From: RGIG3513 sp045658985
GTDB taxonomy: Bacteria; Bacillota; Clostridia; Oscillospirales; Butyricicoccaceae
DNA length: 32,325 nt
NCBI GenBank assembly: GCA_045658985.1
Contig: JAZOWC010000017.1
Coordinates: 1 to 32,325, forward strand
Direction: 5' to 3'
In this document: piece by piece, positions 7,334-15,114 of the stretch
Numbering within the stretch: the first letter of the stretch is position 1
Layout: every line of letters begins with the position of its first letter
The notes under the pieces: generated by a model
Told to the model about the DNA's origin: nothing
The model's input: the letters and a program-made list of their open reading frames with translations, nothing else
Database searches by the model: none
Program-made: the position numbers and the translations under genes

Positions 7334-8686
7334 TTATGCTTTTTGCGCAAGGCTGCGTATAACGTCTGCTGCCTTGTGAGCCATAGCGTTGACAAGCTCA
7401 GCGTCCTTGCCCTCAACCATAACTCTGACTTTGGCTTCTGTGCCCGAGGGTCGGATGAGTATTCTGCCGCTGTCTCCAAACAGACCGCGGATCTCCTCTG
7501 CGATAGCCTTCACCTCGTCACTTGCGCCGATGGTTTTCTTGATGTCGTTTCTCACCTCCACGTTTACGGTCACCTGGGGGAAGAAGGATATGACCTCTCT
7601 GAGGCTTGATGCTTTCATCCCCGTGGCTTCTATCATAGAGAGGGTCTGCACAGCCGTCATCTCGCCGTCACCGGTGGTGCAGTAGTCGGTCATTATGACG
7701 TGACCTGACTGCTCGCCGCCGAGATTGCAGCCCGAGCTGAGCATTTCCTCCAATACGTATCTGTCGCCTACCGCAGAGACGTGGCAGTCGATATTGCGGC
7801 TCTTGAGAAACTCGTGCAGTCCCAGATTGGACATTACGGTAACCACAGCGCCGCCGTGCAGCTTGCCCTCGTCCTGCATATATGCTGCCAGTGCGCCCAC
7901 GATGCGGTCGCCGTCTATCTCGCAGCCGTTTTCGTCAACCATCAGGCAGCGGTCGGCATCTCCGTCAAAAGCTACGCCCAGATCGTAGCCGCCCTTTACC
8001 ACACCCTCGCTGAGGAGATTGAGATGTGTGCTGCCGCAGCCTGTGTTGATGTTGACACCGTCGGGTGCGCAGGCAATAAAATCAGCCTTGCAGCCCAGAC
8101 GTGAGAATATCATGGGTGCGGTCCTGTATGCCGCGCCGTTGGCGCAGTCCACCAGTATGCGCAGAGATCCCAGCTGTCTGCTGCAGGATGCAACGTGAGC
8201 TGCGTACTGCTCTGCAGGGTCGCCCTCCCACAGCTTTTTTACGCCCACGTCACCGCCGGTCTTGAGCTTGAGAGAATCAAAGCTGTCGATCAGCGCCTCG
8301 ATCTCGTTTTCCTGCTCGTCGCGGAGCTTGTAGCCGGTGGCGCCGAACATCTTGATGCCGTTGTGCTCATAGGGGTTGTGGGATGCGGAGATCACAACGC
8401 CCGAATCGACGCCGTCGCTGTTTGCGGTGAAATATGCAATGGCGGGGGTGGGCAGTACGCCCATGTCGATAACGTCGGCGCCGCCTGCCATCAGTCCGCC
8501 GGTCAGCGCGGCGGTGATCATATCACCCGAGATACGGGTGTCTCTGCCTATGATAAACAGAGGCTTGCGGGACAAACCCTTGCCCATCACAAAAGCCGCG
8601 GCGGCACCTGCCTTGAATGCCAGCGTGCAGCTCAGCTCACTGCCTGCGATACCTCTGATTCCGTCTGTACCAAAATACTTGCCCAT
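7334..8686 (-). CDS. glmM: phosphoglucosamine mutase
   Basis: GlmM (450 aa) converts glucosamine-6-phosphate to glucosamine-1-phosphate in the cytoplasm, the step after GlmS on the way to UDP-GlcNAc. The phosphoserine loop VVISASHNPYEHNGIK puts the catalytic serine at residue 102, as in characterised GlmM proteins; the Mg2+ loop DGDADR is at 241-246; the C-terminal phosphate-binding RPSGTEAKVRVMVEG is present; the N-terminus is GKYFGTDGIRG. The start at 8686 has GGAG ten bases upstream, 13 bp after ruvB. The stop lies five bases before the predicted ribozyme cleavage site, so the ribozyme separates glmM from glmS on a shared transcript. Confidence 0.97.
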   Translation of the reverse strand: MGKYFGTDGIRGIAGSELSCTLAFKAGAAAAFVMGKGLSRKPLFIIGRDTRISGDMITAALTGGLMAGGADVIDMGVLPTPAIAYFTANSDGVDSGVVISASHNPYEHNGIKMFGATGYKLRDEQENEIEALIDSFDSLKLKTGGDVGVKKLWEGDPAEQYAAHVASCSRQLGSLRILVDCANGAAYRTAPMIFSRLGCKADFIACAPDGVNINTGCGSTHLNLLSEGVVKGGYDLGVAFDGDADRCLMVDENGCEIDGDRIVGALAAYMQDEGKLHGGAVVTVMSNLGLHEFLKSRNIDCHVSAVGDRYVLEEMLSSGCNLGGEQSGHVIMTDYCTTGDGEMTAVQTLSMIEATGMKASSLREVISFFPQVTVNVEVRNDIKKTIGASDEVKAIAEEIRGLFGDSGRILIRPSGTEAKVRVMVEGKDAELVNAMAHKAADVIRSLAQKA

Positions 8687-8699
8687 TATGTATAACTCC

Positions 8700-9734
8700 T
8701 TACTTCAGTTCCATTTGTCCCATAAACGGGATGCCCAGATGCTCGTATGCGCGCTGTGTCACACATCTGCCGCGGGGTGTGCGGCTGAGAAAACCTATCT
8801 GCATGAGATATGGCTCGTATACGTCCTCGAGTGTGATGCTCTCCTCACCGATGGTGGCGGCGAGGGTGTCCAGTCCCACAGGGCCGCCGCCGAAGTTGCG
8901 TATGATGCTCTCCATCATCCTGCGGTCGGTATGATCCAGTCCCAGATTGTCGATATCCAGCGCCGACAGAGCCATATCGGCGATCTCTTTTGTAATAACG
9001 CCCTGCCCGCGCACCTGAGCGTAGTCACGCACGCGCTTGAGCAGGCGGTTGGCTATACGGGGAGTGCCTCTTGAGCGTGATGCGATCTCCACGGCGCCTG
9101 CTTTTTCGGCCTCGATGCCCAGCAGGGATGCCGAACGCATAACTATCCGCGTCAGCTCGTCTATGGTGTACATATCCAGCTTGAGCTGTACGCCGAACCT
9201 GTCGCGCAGAGGGGAGGACAGCTGACCCGAGCGGGTGGTCGCGCCTATGAGGGTGAACCTGCGCAGATCAAGTCTGACCGAACGTGCGGACGGGCCTTTG
9301 CCTATCATAATGTCCAGCGCAAAATCCTCCATGGCGGGGTAGAGGATCTCCTCTACGGCGCGGGAGAGACGGTGGATCTCGTCTATAAACAGCACGTCGT
9401 TGTCGTTGAGGGTGGTGAGCAGAGCGGCAAGATCGCCGGTCTTTTCGATAGCGGGGCCCGAGGTCACGCGGATGTTGACCCCCATCTCATTGGCTATGAC
9501 GCCTGCCAGAGTGGTCTTGCCCAGACCGGGAGGGCCGTAGAGCAGCACGTGATCCAGCGGCTCATGACGCATACGCGCCGCCTCTATGAATATTTTGAGG
9601 TTGTCCTTGCTCCGCTCCTGACCCACGTACTCGTTGAGAAAAGTTGGGCGGAGGGATACCTCGCCGCTGTCGTTCTCGGTGAGAGTGCTGGCGACGATGC
9701 GTTCTTCCATTTCCTGACCGAACTCTATAGCCAT
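8700..9734 (-). CDS. ruvB: Holliday junction branch migration ATPase RuvB
   Basis: RuvB (344 aa) is the hexameric AAA+ motor that drives branch migration of Holliday junctions with RuvA. Walker A GPPGLGKTT is at residues 67-75, Walker B VLFIDEIH at about 114-121, sensor/arginine-finger segment GATTRSGQLSSPLRDRFG near 180-200, and the C-terminal winged-helix DNA-binding domain ends with GFLSRTPRGRCVT. RPTFLNEYVGQ at about 29-39 is the usual N-terminal RuvB motif. It starts at ATG 9734 behind AGAGGT, 13 bp after ruvA, and is 13 bp upstream of glmM. Coupling of ruvAB with glmMS is unusual in function, although the genes appear to share one transcript. Confidence 0.97.
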   Translation of the reverse strand: MAIEFGQEMEERIVASTLTENDSGEVSLRPTFLNEYVGQERSKDNLKIFIEAARMRHEPLDHVLLYGPPGLGKTTLAGVIANEMGVNIRVTSGPAIEKTGDLAALLTTLNDNDVLFIDEIHRLSRAVEEILYPAMEDFALDIMIGKGPSARSVRLDLRRFTLIGATTRSGQLSSPLRDRFGVQLKLDMYTIDELTRIVMRSASLLGIEAEKAGAVEIASRSRGTPRIANRLLKRVRDYAQVRGQGVITKEIADMALSALDIDNLGLDHTDRRMMESIIRNFGGGPVGLDTLAATIGEESITLEDVYEPYLMQIGFLSRTPRGRCVTQRAYEHLGIPFMGQMELK

Positions 9735-9747
9735 AGTTTACCTCTGA

Positions 9748-10344
9748 TCAAAACAGTTTTTTCAGGGCCGCACGGATAAGCTCATCGGTCTGCAGACCCT
9801 TGTTTTCTTCGCCCTTGAGGGCATTGAGAGCCGCCGCTCTGGGGTATCCCAGAGCAATCAGCGCCGCGATTGCATCGTCCATGGCACTGCTCTGCTGCAC
9901 GTCGGACACGGCGACTGCTGAGGCGGCATCCTCGCCGATCTGACTTGCGTTTATCTTGTCCTTCAGCTCCAGAATGACCCTCTGTGCCAGCTTCTTGCCC
10001 ACGCCGGGTGCGGCGCAGAGAGCCTTCTCGTCACCGGTGACGATGCACAGACTCAGCTTCTCGGGTGTCACAGTGCCCAGTATGGCGAGTGCCGCCTTGG
10101 GGCCCACACCCGACACGCCTATAAGCTGCTTGAAGCACCCGAGCTCGCTCTGGGTGGCAAATCCGTACAGTTCAAAAATATCCTCACGCACGTGCAGATA
10201 GGTGTAAAAGGTCACCTCATCTCCCCGTTTGAGCCCCGAGGAAGAATGAAAAGACGTGTTTATGGAATATCCAACGCCGCCTGCGTCTATGACGACCAGC
10301 GACGGCTCGATTATTGCAGCTTTTCCTCTTATGAAATAAAACAC
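9748..10344 (-). CDS. ruvA: Holliday junction DNA helicase subunit RuvA
   Basis: RuvA (198 aa) forms tetramers that clamp the Holliday junction and load RuvB. The N-terminal OB-fold reads M/VFYFIRGKAAIIEPSLVVID, then GGVGYSINTS. Two helix-hairpin-helix motifs follow (LIGVSGVGPKAALAIL and CAAPGVGKKLAQRVILELK), and the C-terminal domain III (AIAALIALGYPRAAALNAL) is the RuvB-contacting part. I place the start at GTG 10344, not at an in-frame ATG 42 codons upstream: the OB-fold begins exactly there, length becomes the family's ~200 aa, GGGGTG lies six bases upstream, and the promoter falls inside the longer version. Confidence 0.95.
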   Translation of the reverse strand: MFYFIRGKAAIIEPSLVVIDAGGVGYSINTSFHSSSGLKRGDEVTFYTYLHVREDIFELYGFATQSELGCFKQLIGVSGVGPKAALAILGTVTPEKLSLCIVTGDEKALCAAPGVGKKLAQRVILELKDKINASQIGEDAASAVAVSDVQQSSAMDDAIAALIALGYPRAAALNALKGEENKGLQTDELIRAALKKLF

Positions 10345-10418
10345 CTGAAGCACCCCGTAATTTGTATGATTTACGCTCGTCGGATAGACCGCGCGGATAT
10401 AGATATATACTCTATTAT

Positions 10419-10447
10419 AGTATAAAGTATCTGCCGCGTTTTTGCAA
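10419..10447 (-). promoter_or_regulatory. sigma-A type promoter of ruvA-ruvB-glmM-glmS
   Basis: Read on the minus strand: -35 TTGCAA (10447-10442), 17-bp spacer, -10 TATACT (10424-10419). A second TATAAT overlaps it downstream. The start site would lie near 10412, about 70 nt before the GTG start of ruvA. No other promoter is evident between here and glmS. Confidence 0.7.
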
Positions 10448-10494
10448 TAGAAAACACAAGCCTCAATCACCCCTCAATTGTAAAAAATCTTCTA

Positions 10495-10524
10495 TTGACG
10501 AAGAGACGGGGCGAATGGTAAAAT
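10495..10524 (+). promoter_or_regulatory. probable promoter of the SLH-domain protein gene
   Basis: -35 TTGACG (10495-10500), 18-bp spacer, -10 TAAAAT (10519-10524), about 47 bp before the start codon. It is divergent from the ruvA promoter; the two -10 elements are about 95 bp apart. Confidence 0.65.
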
Positions 10525-10570
10525 AATAGAAGATAAAGACAGACGTTAACGTATTCAGGGGGGATCAGGG

Positions 10571-11671
10571 ATGAAAAAAGCCGCAGCCGTTTTGCTGGCT
10601 TTGTGTTTTTGCAGTGCGGTTTTGAGCACGGCGGTTTTTGCTGCCGATGATATTCTGCTTATCGCTCCCGCACCCATTGCCCCCGCACCCATTGCTCCCG
10701 CACCCATCGCCCCCGCACCCATCGCCCCCGCACCCGTGCAGGGCGGATATACGGACGTGCCGGGCGATCATTGGGCCAAGGAGGCCATCGATCACTGGAC
10801 GGATATGGGCGTGCTCAAAGGCAACCCCGACGGCACCTTTGCTCCTGATGAGGGTATGACACCGGCGCAGTTTGTCACCTTACTCAGCCGTGCCCTCAAG
10901 CTGGCTACCGCCGATTTGGGAGTGCTTGACCCTTTTGAGGGTATAGACAAGACCGCGTGGTATGCGCAGGCGCTGGCCAACTGTGTCGGCGCAGGCATCA
11001 TGGGCGGCGTATTTGCTCCGTCTTTTGATCCCGACGGCGTCCTCACCCGCGAGCAGGCAGCTGTGCTGGTCTGCCGCGCATACGGGATAGAACCCCTTGA
11101 GGGCGTTACGCCCAACTACATCGATGCTTTTGAGATATCCGCTGATGCCATGACCTATGTGGCTGCGCTGACAGGCTCGGGCGCGCTCAAAGGCTACCCC
11201 GACAAGACCCTCAGAGCGCAGAGCAGTCTTACCCGCGCGGAGGCGGTGGTTTTTGTGACCCGTGCAGGAGAGAACAGAGCGGACGCGGGCGAATATGAGC
11301 TCAGTGTCAAGCTTGAGACCGTCTCCGGTCAGAGCAGAACCATGGGACGCAGGGTAGAGCATCTTACCTCCGTCAGCGGAATTGCCTCCGAGCTGTTCTA
11401 TATCGCAGGTGACGACGACCATGTGTTCAGAGGCTTCTTTGCGGATAACGAACTGGCGGATGCTGTTTCGGCAGCCGTGGCGGCCTTCAACGCAGGCGGC
11501 AGCCTGTGGCAGGAGCATGCAGCCGTTATTGGGGACGAGCTGATCGGCGACGAGGTTTTTGTTCAGCTGCTCTGCTCCAACGCGCCCGTTTCCGCCCTCG
11601 AAACAGGCCGCAGCTACTGTCTGCAGCTGCTTGGCAAATACCGCCTGACGGTTACCGTTTTTGCCGACTGA
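10571..11671 (+). CDS. secreted S-layer-homology (SLH) domain protein with IAPAP repeat linker
   Basis: A 366-aa exported protein. Residues 1-24 are a clear signal peptide (KK start, hydrophobic core, AVFA cleavage region). Residues 31-55 are five exact IAPAP pentapeptides, an extended proline linker. Three SLH-type repeats follow at about 60-115 (YTDVPGDHWAKEAIDHW), 118-175 (ILTREQAA-like VLTREQAAVLVCRAYG) and 180-233 (GYPDKTLRAQSSLTRAEAVV). Such domains anchor proteins to pyruvylated cell-wall polymers. The last ~130 residues match nothing I recognise. It starts behind GGGGGG (10558-10563) and stands alone between its own promoter and terminator. In most SLH proteins the SLH block is terminal with a larger effector domain; here the effector part is small. 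Confidence 0.85.
   Translation: MKKAAAVLLALCFCSAVLSTAVFAADDILLIAPAPIAPAPIAPAPIAPAPIAPAPVQGGYTDVPGDHWAKEAIDHWTDMGVLKGNPDGTFAPDEGMTPAQFVTLLSRALKLATADLGVLDPFEGIDKTAWYAQALANCVGAGIMGGVFAPSFDPDGVLTREQAAVLVCRAYGIEPLEGVTPNYIDAFEISADAMTYVAALTGSGALKGYPDKTLRAQSSLTRAEAVVFVTRAGENRADAGEYELSVKLETVSGQSRTMGRRVEHLTSVSGIASELFYIAGDDDHVFRGFFADNELADAVSAAVAAFNAGGSLWQEHAAVIGDELIGDEVFVQLLCSNAPVSALETGRSYCLQLLGKYRLTVTVFAD
10661..10735 (+). repeat. five tandem 15-bp units encoding IAPAP
   Basis: Five consecutive 15-bp units (ATYGCYCCCGCACCC) encode Ile-Ala-Pro-Ala-Pro five times. They differ only at third codon positions (ATC/ATT, GCT/GCC), so the protein repeat is exact while the DNA has drifted slightly. Copy number could vary by slippage. 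Confidence 0.95.
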
Positions 11672-11683
11672 ATAATATGGATT

Positions 11684-11716
11684 TCCCCCGGAAGCAGTGC
11701 CTTTCGGGGGATTTTT
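11684..11716 (+). terminator. intrinsic terminator of the SLH gene
   Basis: A 10-bp stem with one G-T pair (TCCCCCGGAA at 11684-11693 with TTTCGGGGGA at 11702-11711), eight-base loop, then five T at 11712-11716. Confidence 0.87.
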
Positions 11717-11721
11717 GCGCC

Positions 11722-11750
11722 TTGCACTCAGAGCGAATAAGTGTTATACT
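11722..11750 (+). promoter_or_regulatory. sigma-A type promoter of tex
   Basis: -35 TTGCAC (11722-11727), 17-bp spacer, -10 TATACT (11745-11750), directly behind the SLH terminator and 31 bp before the tex ATG. Confidence 0.75.
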
Positions 11751-11781
11751 AAAGTTTAACCGATCAACAAGGAGAGAGTAT

Positions 11782-13929
11782 ATGTCCTACGCCGCAATAA
11801 TAGCAAAAGAGTTTAACGTCAAAGAAGAATACGTTGCCAATATCATAGCCCTGCTTGATGAGGGCAATACCATACCATTCATCGCCCGTTACCGCAAAGA
11901 AATGCACGGCACCATGGACGATCAGACCATCCGTCAGATATCCGACAAGCTGGAGTATCTGCGCAATCTGGACGCAAGACGTGAGGAGGTGCGCGCCCTC
12001 ATCGACGGTCAGGGCAACCTGACGCCCGAGATCGCCGAGGCGCTGGACAAAGCCGCCACACTGGCAGAGATAGACGATATATACCGTCCCTTCCGCCCCA
12101 AACGCAAGACGAGAGCATCGGTGGCAAAAGAAAAAGGTCTGGAGCCGCTGGCTCAGGCGCTGCTGGACAATCAGCAGACAAGCGCCGATCCTGAGGCACT
12201 TGCCGCCGAGTTCGTGAGCGAAGAAAAAGGCGTGGCCGACCCCGCCGCTGCCCTGCAGGGCGCCTGCGATATCATAGCCGAGCAGGTGAGCGACAATGCC
12301 GAGGTACGCAAGCGGGTGCGTAACCTTGTCCGCATCTACGGCGTTATTACTTCCGAGAATGCCAAAGAAGATACCGACAGCGTCTACGCCACATACTACA
12401 ACTTCAGTCAGGGTGTCAGCAAGCTGGCTCACCACAGAGTCCTTGCCCTCAACCGCGGCGAAAAGGAGGAGTTCCTCCGCGTGGGCATCAGTATGGACGA
12501 CACCCGTCCGCTGAACGTCATCCGCAGTCTCTTTGTGCGCGGAGCTTCTGCATGTTCGACCCTCGTTCAGCAGGCCTGCGACGACGCATACAGCCGCCTG
12601 ATCTATCCCTCCATAGAGCGTGAGGTTCGCGCCGAGCTCACAGAGAGCGCCTCCGAGGAGGCCATCAAGCTCTTTGGCGTCAACCTCCGTCAGCTGCTTA
12701 TGGCGCCTCCCGTCAAGGGCAAAACAGCCATCGGCCTTGACCCCGGCTACCGCACCGGCTGTAAGCTTGCCGTAGTCGATCAGACGGGCAAGGTGCTGGA
12801 TACCGCCGTTATTTATCCCACCCACGGCGATGCGCAGGAGGCCAAAAGCGCACAGATCCTCCGCGACAAGATAGCCAGATGGAGCGCCGAGATCATTGCC
12901 ATCGGCAACGGCACCGCATCCAAGGAGACCGAGATGTTCTGCGCCAAGACCCTCAAGACCGTGCCCCAAAAGGTCGCCTATATGGTGGTCTCCGAGGCGG
13001 GCGCGTCGGTGTATTCGGCATCCAAGCTTGCCGCGCAGGAGATGCCCGATTTTGACCTGACCCTTCGCTCGGCGGTGTCCATCGCACGCAGACTGCAGGA
13101 TCCTCTGGCCGAGCTCGTCAAGATAGAACCCAAAGCCATCGGCGTCGGTCAGTATCAGCACGATATGCCTCAGAAGCGTCTGGAAGCCGCCCTTGACGGC
13201 GTGGTCGAGGACTGCGTCAACAACGTAGGCGCCGACCTCAACACCGCATCTCCCGCGCTGCTTGGACATATATCCGGCCTGTCTGCCGCCGTGTGCAAGA
13301 ATATCGTCGCCTACCGCGAAGAAAACGGCAGTTTCAGTTCCCGCGCCGAGCTTAAGAAAGTCCCCAAGCTTGGCCCCAAAGCCTACGAGCAGTGTGCAGG
13401 CTTTTTGCGTGTGCCCGGCAGCAAAAATCCGCTGGACAACACCGGCGTTCACCCCGAGAGCTACAAAGCCGCAGGAGCGCTGCTTGAGCATTTCGGCATC
13501 GGAGTCAAAGAACTTGCGAGCCGCGGCACCGAGCTGTCCGAGCGCGCCCACGCCGAGGGACTCAGCAATCTGGCCTCACAGCTTGAGGTAGGTGTGCCCA
13601 CCCTTCAGGATATCCTCCGCGAGCTTGTCAAACCGGGCAGAGACCCCCGCGACGAGCTGCCCCCTCCCATGCTCCGTGAGGACGTGCTGGATATGAAGGA
13701 TCTCAAAGAAGGTATGATCCTGCAGGGCACCGTGCGTAATGTTATCGACTTCGGCGCATTCGTGGACATCGGCGTCCATCAGGACGGTCTCGTTCACGTG
13801 TCCCAGATCAGCGACAAGTTTATCCGCCACCCCTCCGAGGCACTCAAAGTAGGTGACGTGGTATCGGTCAAGGTGCTGGGGGTAGACCTCAACAAAAAAC
13901 GTATCAGCCTGACTATGAAAGGCCTGTAA
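11782..13929 (+). CDS. tex: Tex-family S1 RNA-binding protein (transcription accessory protein)
   Basis: Tex (715 aa) is a conserved cytoplasmic nucleic-acid-binding protein linked to transcription and translation quality control. Domain order is complete: an N-terminal helical region starting with FNVKEEYVANIIALLDEGNT and PFIARYRKE; a YqgF/RNase H-like domain from about residue 313 (GKTAIGLDPGYRTGCKLAVV); helix-hairpin-helix motifs (ASPALLGHISGLSAAVCKNI region, then KVPKLGPKAYEQCAGFLRV); and an S1 RNA-binding domain at about 643-715 (GTVRNVIDFGAFVDIGVHQD). The ATG at 11782 is preceded by GGAGAGAG; an upstream in-frame extension would overlap the SLH gene and its terminator. The next gene follows after 21 bp without a terminator, so the CapA-like and SGNH-like genes may be co-transcribed. 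Confidence 0.95.
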   Translation: MSYAAIIAKEFNVKEEYVANIIALLDEGNTIPFIARYRKEMHGTMDDQTIRQISDKLEYLRNLDARREEVRALIDGQGNLTPEIAEALDKAATLAEIDDIYRPFRPKRKTRASVAKEKGLEPLAQALLDNQQTSADPEALAAEFVSEEKGVADPAAALQGACDIIAEQVSDNAEVRKRVRNLVRIYGVITSENAKEDTDSVYATYYNFSQGVSKLAHHRVLALNRGEKEEFLRVGISMDDTRPLNVIRSLFVRGASACSTLVQQACDDAYSRLIYPSIEREVRAELTESASEEAIKLFGVNLRQLLMAPPVKGKTAIGLDPGYRTGCKLAVVDQTGKVLDTAVIYPTHGDAQEAKSAQILRDKIARWSAEIIAIGNGTASKETEMFCAKTLKTVPQKVAYMVVSEAGASVYSASKLAAQEMPDFDLTLRSAVSIARRLQDPLAELVKIEPKAIGVGQYQHDMPQKRLEAALDGVVEDCVNNVGADLNTASPALLGHISGLSAAVCKNIVAYREENGSFSSRAELKKVPKLGPKAYEQCAGFLRVPGSKNPLDNTGVHPESYKAAGALLEHFGIGVKELASRGTELSERAHAEGLSNLASQLEVGVPTLQDILRELVKPGRDPRDELPPPMLREDVLDMKDLKEGMILQGTVRNVIDFGAFVDIGVHQDGLVHVSQISDKFIRHPSEALKVGDVVSVKVLGVDLNKKRISLTMKGL

Positions 13930-13950
13930 TAACAAAAGGGGAGAGAAAAT

Positions 13951-15093
13951 ATGACAAAAATAGCCTTTACCGGAGATTTCGCATTTACCAAGTACTTTGC
14001 ACCCTATGTCCGGAGTGACGACGTTATCTCTCAGGAGATCCGCGACTATCTGTGCGACAGCGACCATACCGTGGTCAACGTGGAGGGCGCAGTACAGACA
14101 GCCGAGACCAATGAGATAGGTACCTTTGTCCACGCCAACCCCAAGGACATCGTCTGCCAGACCAAAAAAATCAACGGCGACATCTGGTCGCTGGCCAACA
14201 ATCATATCGAGGACTGCGGCATTGACGGCATAGAGGGTACAGCCCGCTACGCCCGCGAAAACGGAGTCACCCCCATCGGCGCAGGCGAGAACAAGTCCAA
14301 AGCCGCAACCCCAGTTATCATCGACGGCGACGGCGGAATCGGCATCTTCTCGGTCACCTACTACGGCGAAAAGCGCAAAGCCGGCGACAGCAAGCCCGGC
14401 TGCATTATGTGGGACGACAACGAGACTATCCAGAATACCATCCGCGAGATCAAAAAGACCTGCCGCTGGTGCATCGTTGTGCCCCACGCGGGAGTTGAGT
14501 TTGCACAGATGCCCATGCCTCACGTGAGAGAGCAGTATATCAGATACCTCGAGATGGGTGCCGACGCCGTTGTCGGTCACCATTCCCACGTGGTACAGAA
14601 CTACGAGAGGGTAGGGGACAAGGTAGTCTTCTATTCGCTGGGCAACTTTGTCTTTGACACCGATTATCAGCGCGCCCAGAAGTACACCGAGAACGGTATG
14701 CTGGTCAAGCTGAGCTTTACCCCCGAGTCTTTCACCTGGGATTATATGCCCGTGTTCATCGACCGCGAGCAGCACAAGGTGGTCAAGGGCGACTGCCCCG
14801 CTATCTTCAGACATTTTTCGCCCTTTGAGTACAAGCTGATGTGGCCTCGCGCTGCTCAGAACTACACCATCAACAACCGCCGTATCGCCCTGCATCTGTA
14901 CGAGGAGACCCGCAGCTACAACCTGATCGACTGGGCCCTCAAGCGCGAGAAAAAGAACTACAAGACCAAAAACGGCAAGCAGGCCACCCACGGCAGAATA
15001 CTCAGCCTGTTGCAGCTGTGGCGACTGGGCGACAAGGAGATCAAAGACTACCTCAAAAACGACGGCTGGCGCGACACCCCTCCCAAGCCCTGA
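13951..15093 (+). CDS. CapA/PGA_cap family metallophosphoesterase-fold protein
   Basis: A 380-aa protein of the CapA family (bacterial capsule synthesis protein PGA_cap), related in fold to calcineurin-like phosphoesterases. Visible motifs in order: FTGDFAF (metal-binding GD, residues 6-12), VVNVEGAV, LANNHIEDCGIDGIEGT (the N-H metal motif), VVPHAGVEF, and VVGHHSHVVQ with YSLGNFVF. The family includes PgsA/CapA subunits for poly-gamma-glutamate export and other surface polymers, but those usually have an N-terminal membrane anchor. This one starts directly with the catalytic domain and has no signal or membrane helix, so a cytoplasmic role is likely. No other capsule genes are nearby. GGGGAG precedes the start; the next gene begins 21 bp after the stop. 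Confidence 0.85.
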   Translation: MTKIAFTGDFAFTKYFAPYVRSDDVISQEIRDYLCDSDHTVVNVEGAVQTAETNEIGTFVHANPKDIVCQTKKINGDIWSLANNHIEDCGIDGIEGTARYARENGVTPIGAGENKSKAATPVIIDGDGGIGIFSVTYYGEKRKAGDSKPGCIMWDDNETIQNTIREIKKTCRWCIVVPHAGVEFAQMPMPHVREQYIRYLEMGADAVVGHHSHVVQNYERVGDKVVFYSLGNFVFDTDYQRAQKYTENGMLVKLSFTPESFTWDYMPVFIDREQHKVVKGDCPAIFRHFSPFEYKLMWPRAAQNYTINNRRIALHLYEETRSYNLIDWALKREKKNYKTKNGKQATHGRILSLLQLWRLGDKEIKDYLKNDGWRDTPPKP

Positions 15094-15114
15094 ATATAAA
15101 AGGAGACAAATGCT

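Noticed and set aside
10345..10470. N-terminal extension of ruvA by 42 codons from an upstream ATG
   Set aside because: The RuvA OB-fold starts exactly at the GTG at 10344, and the likely promoter lies inside the extension.
11506..11781. N-terminal extension of tex by 92 codons
   Set aside because: It overlaps the 3' end of the SLH gene, its terminator and the tex promoter; the Tex fold begins at 11782.
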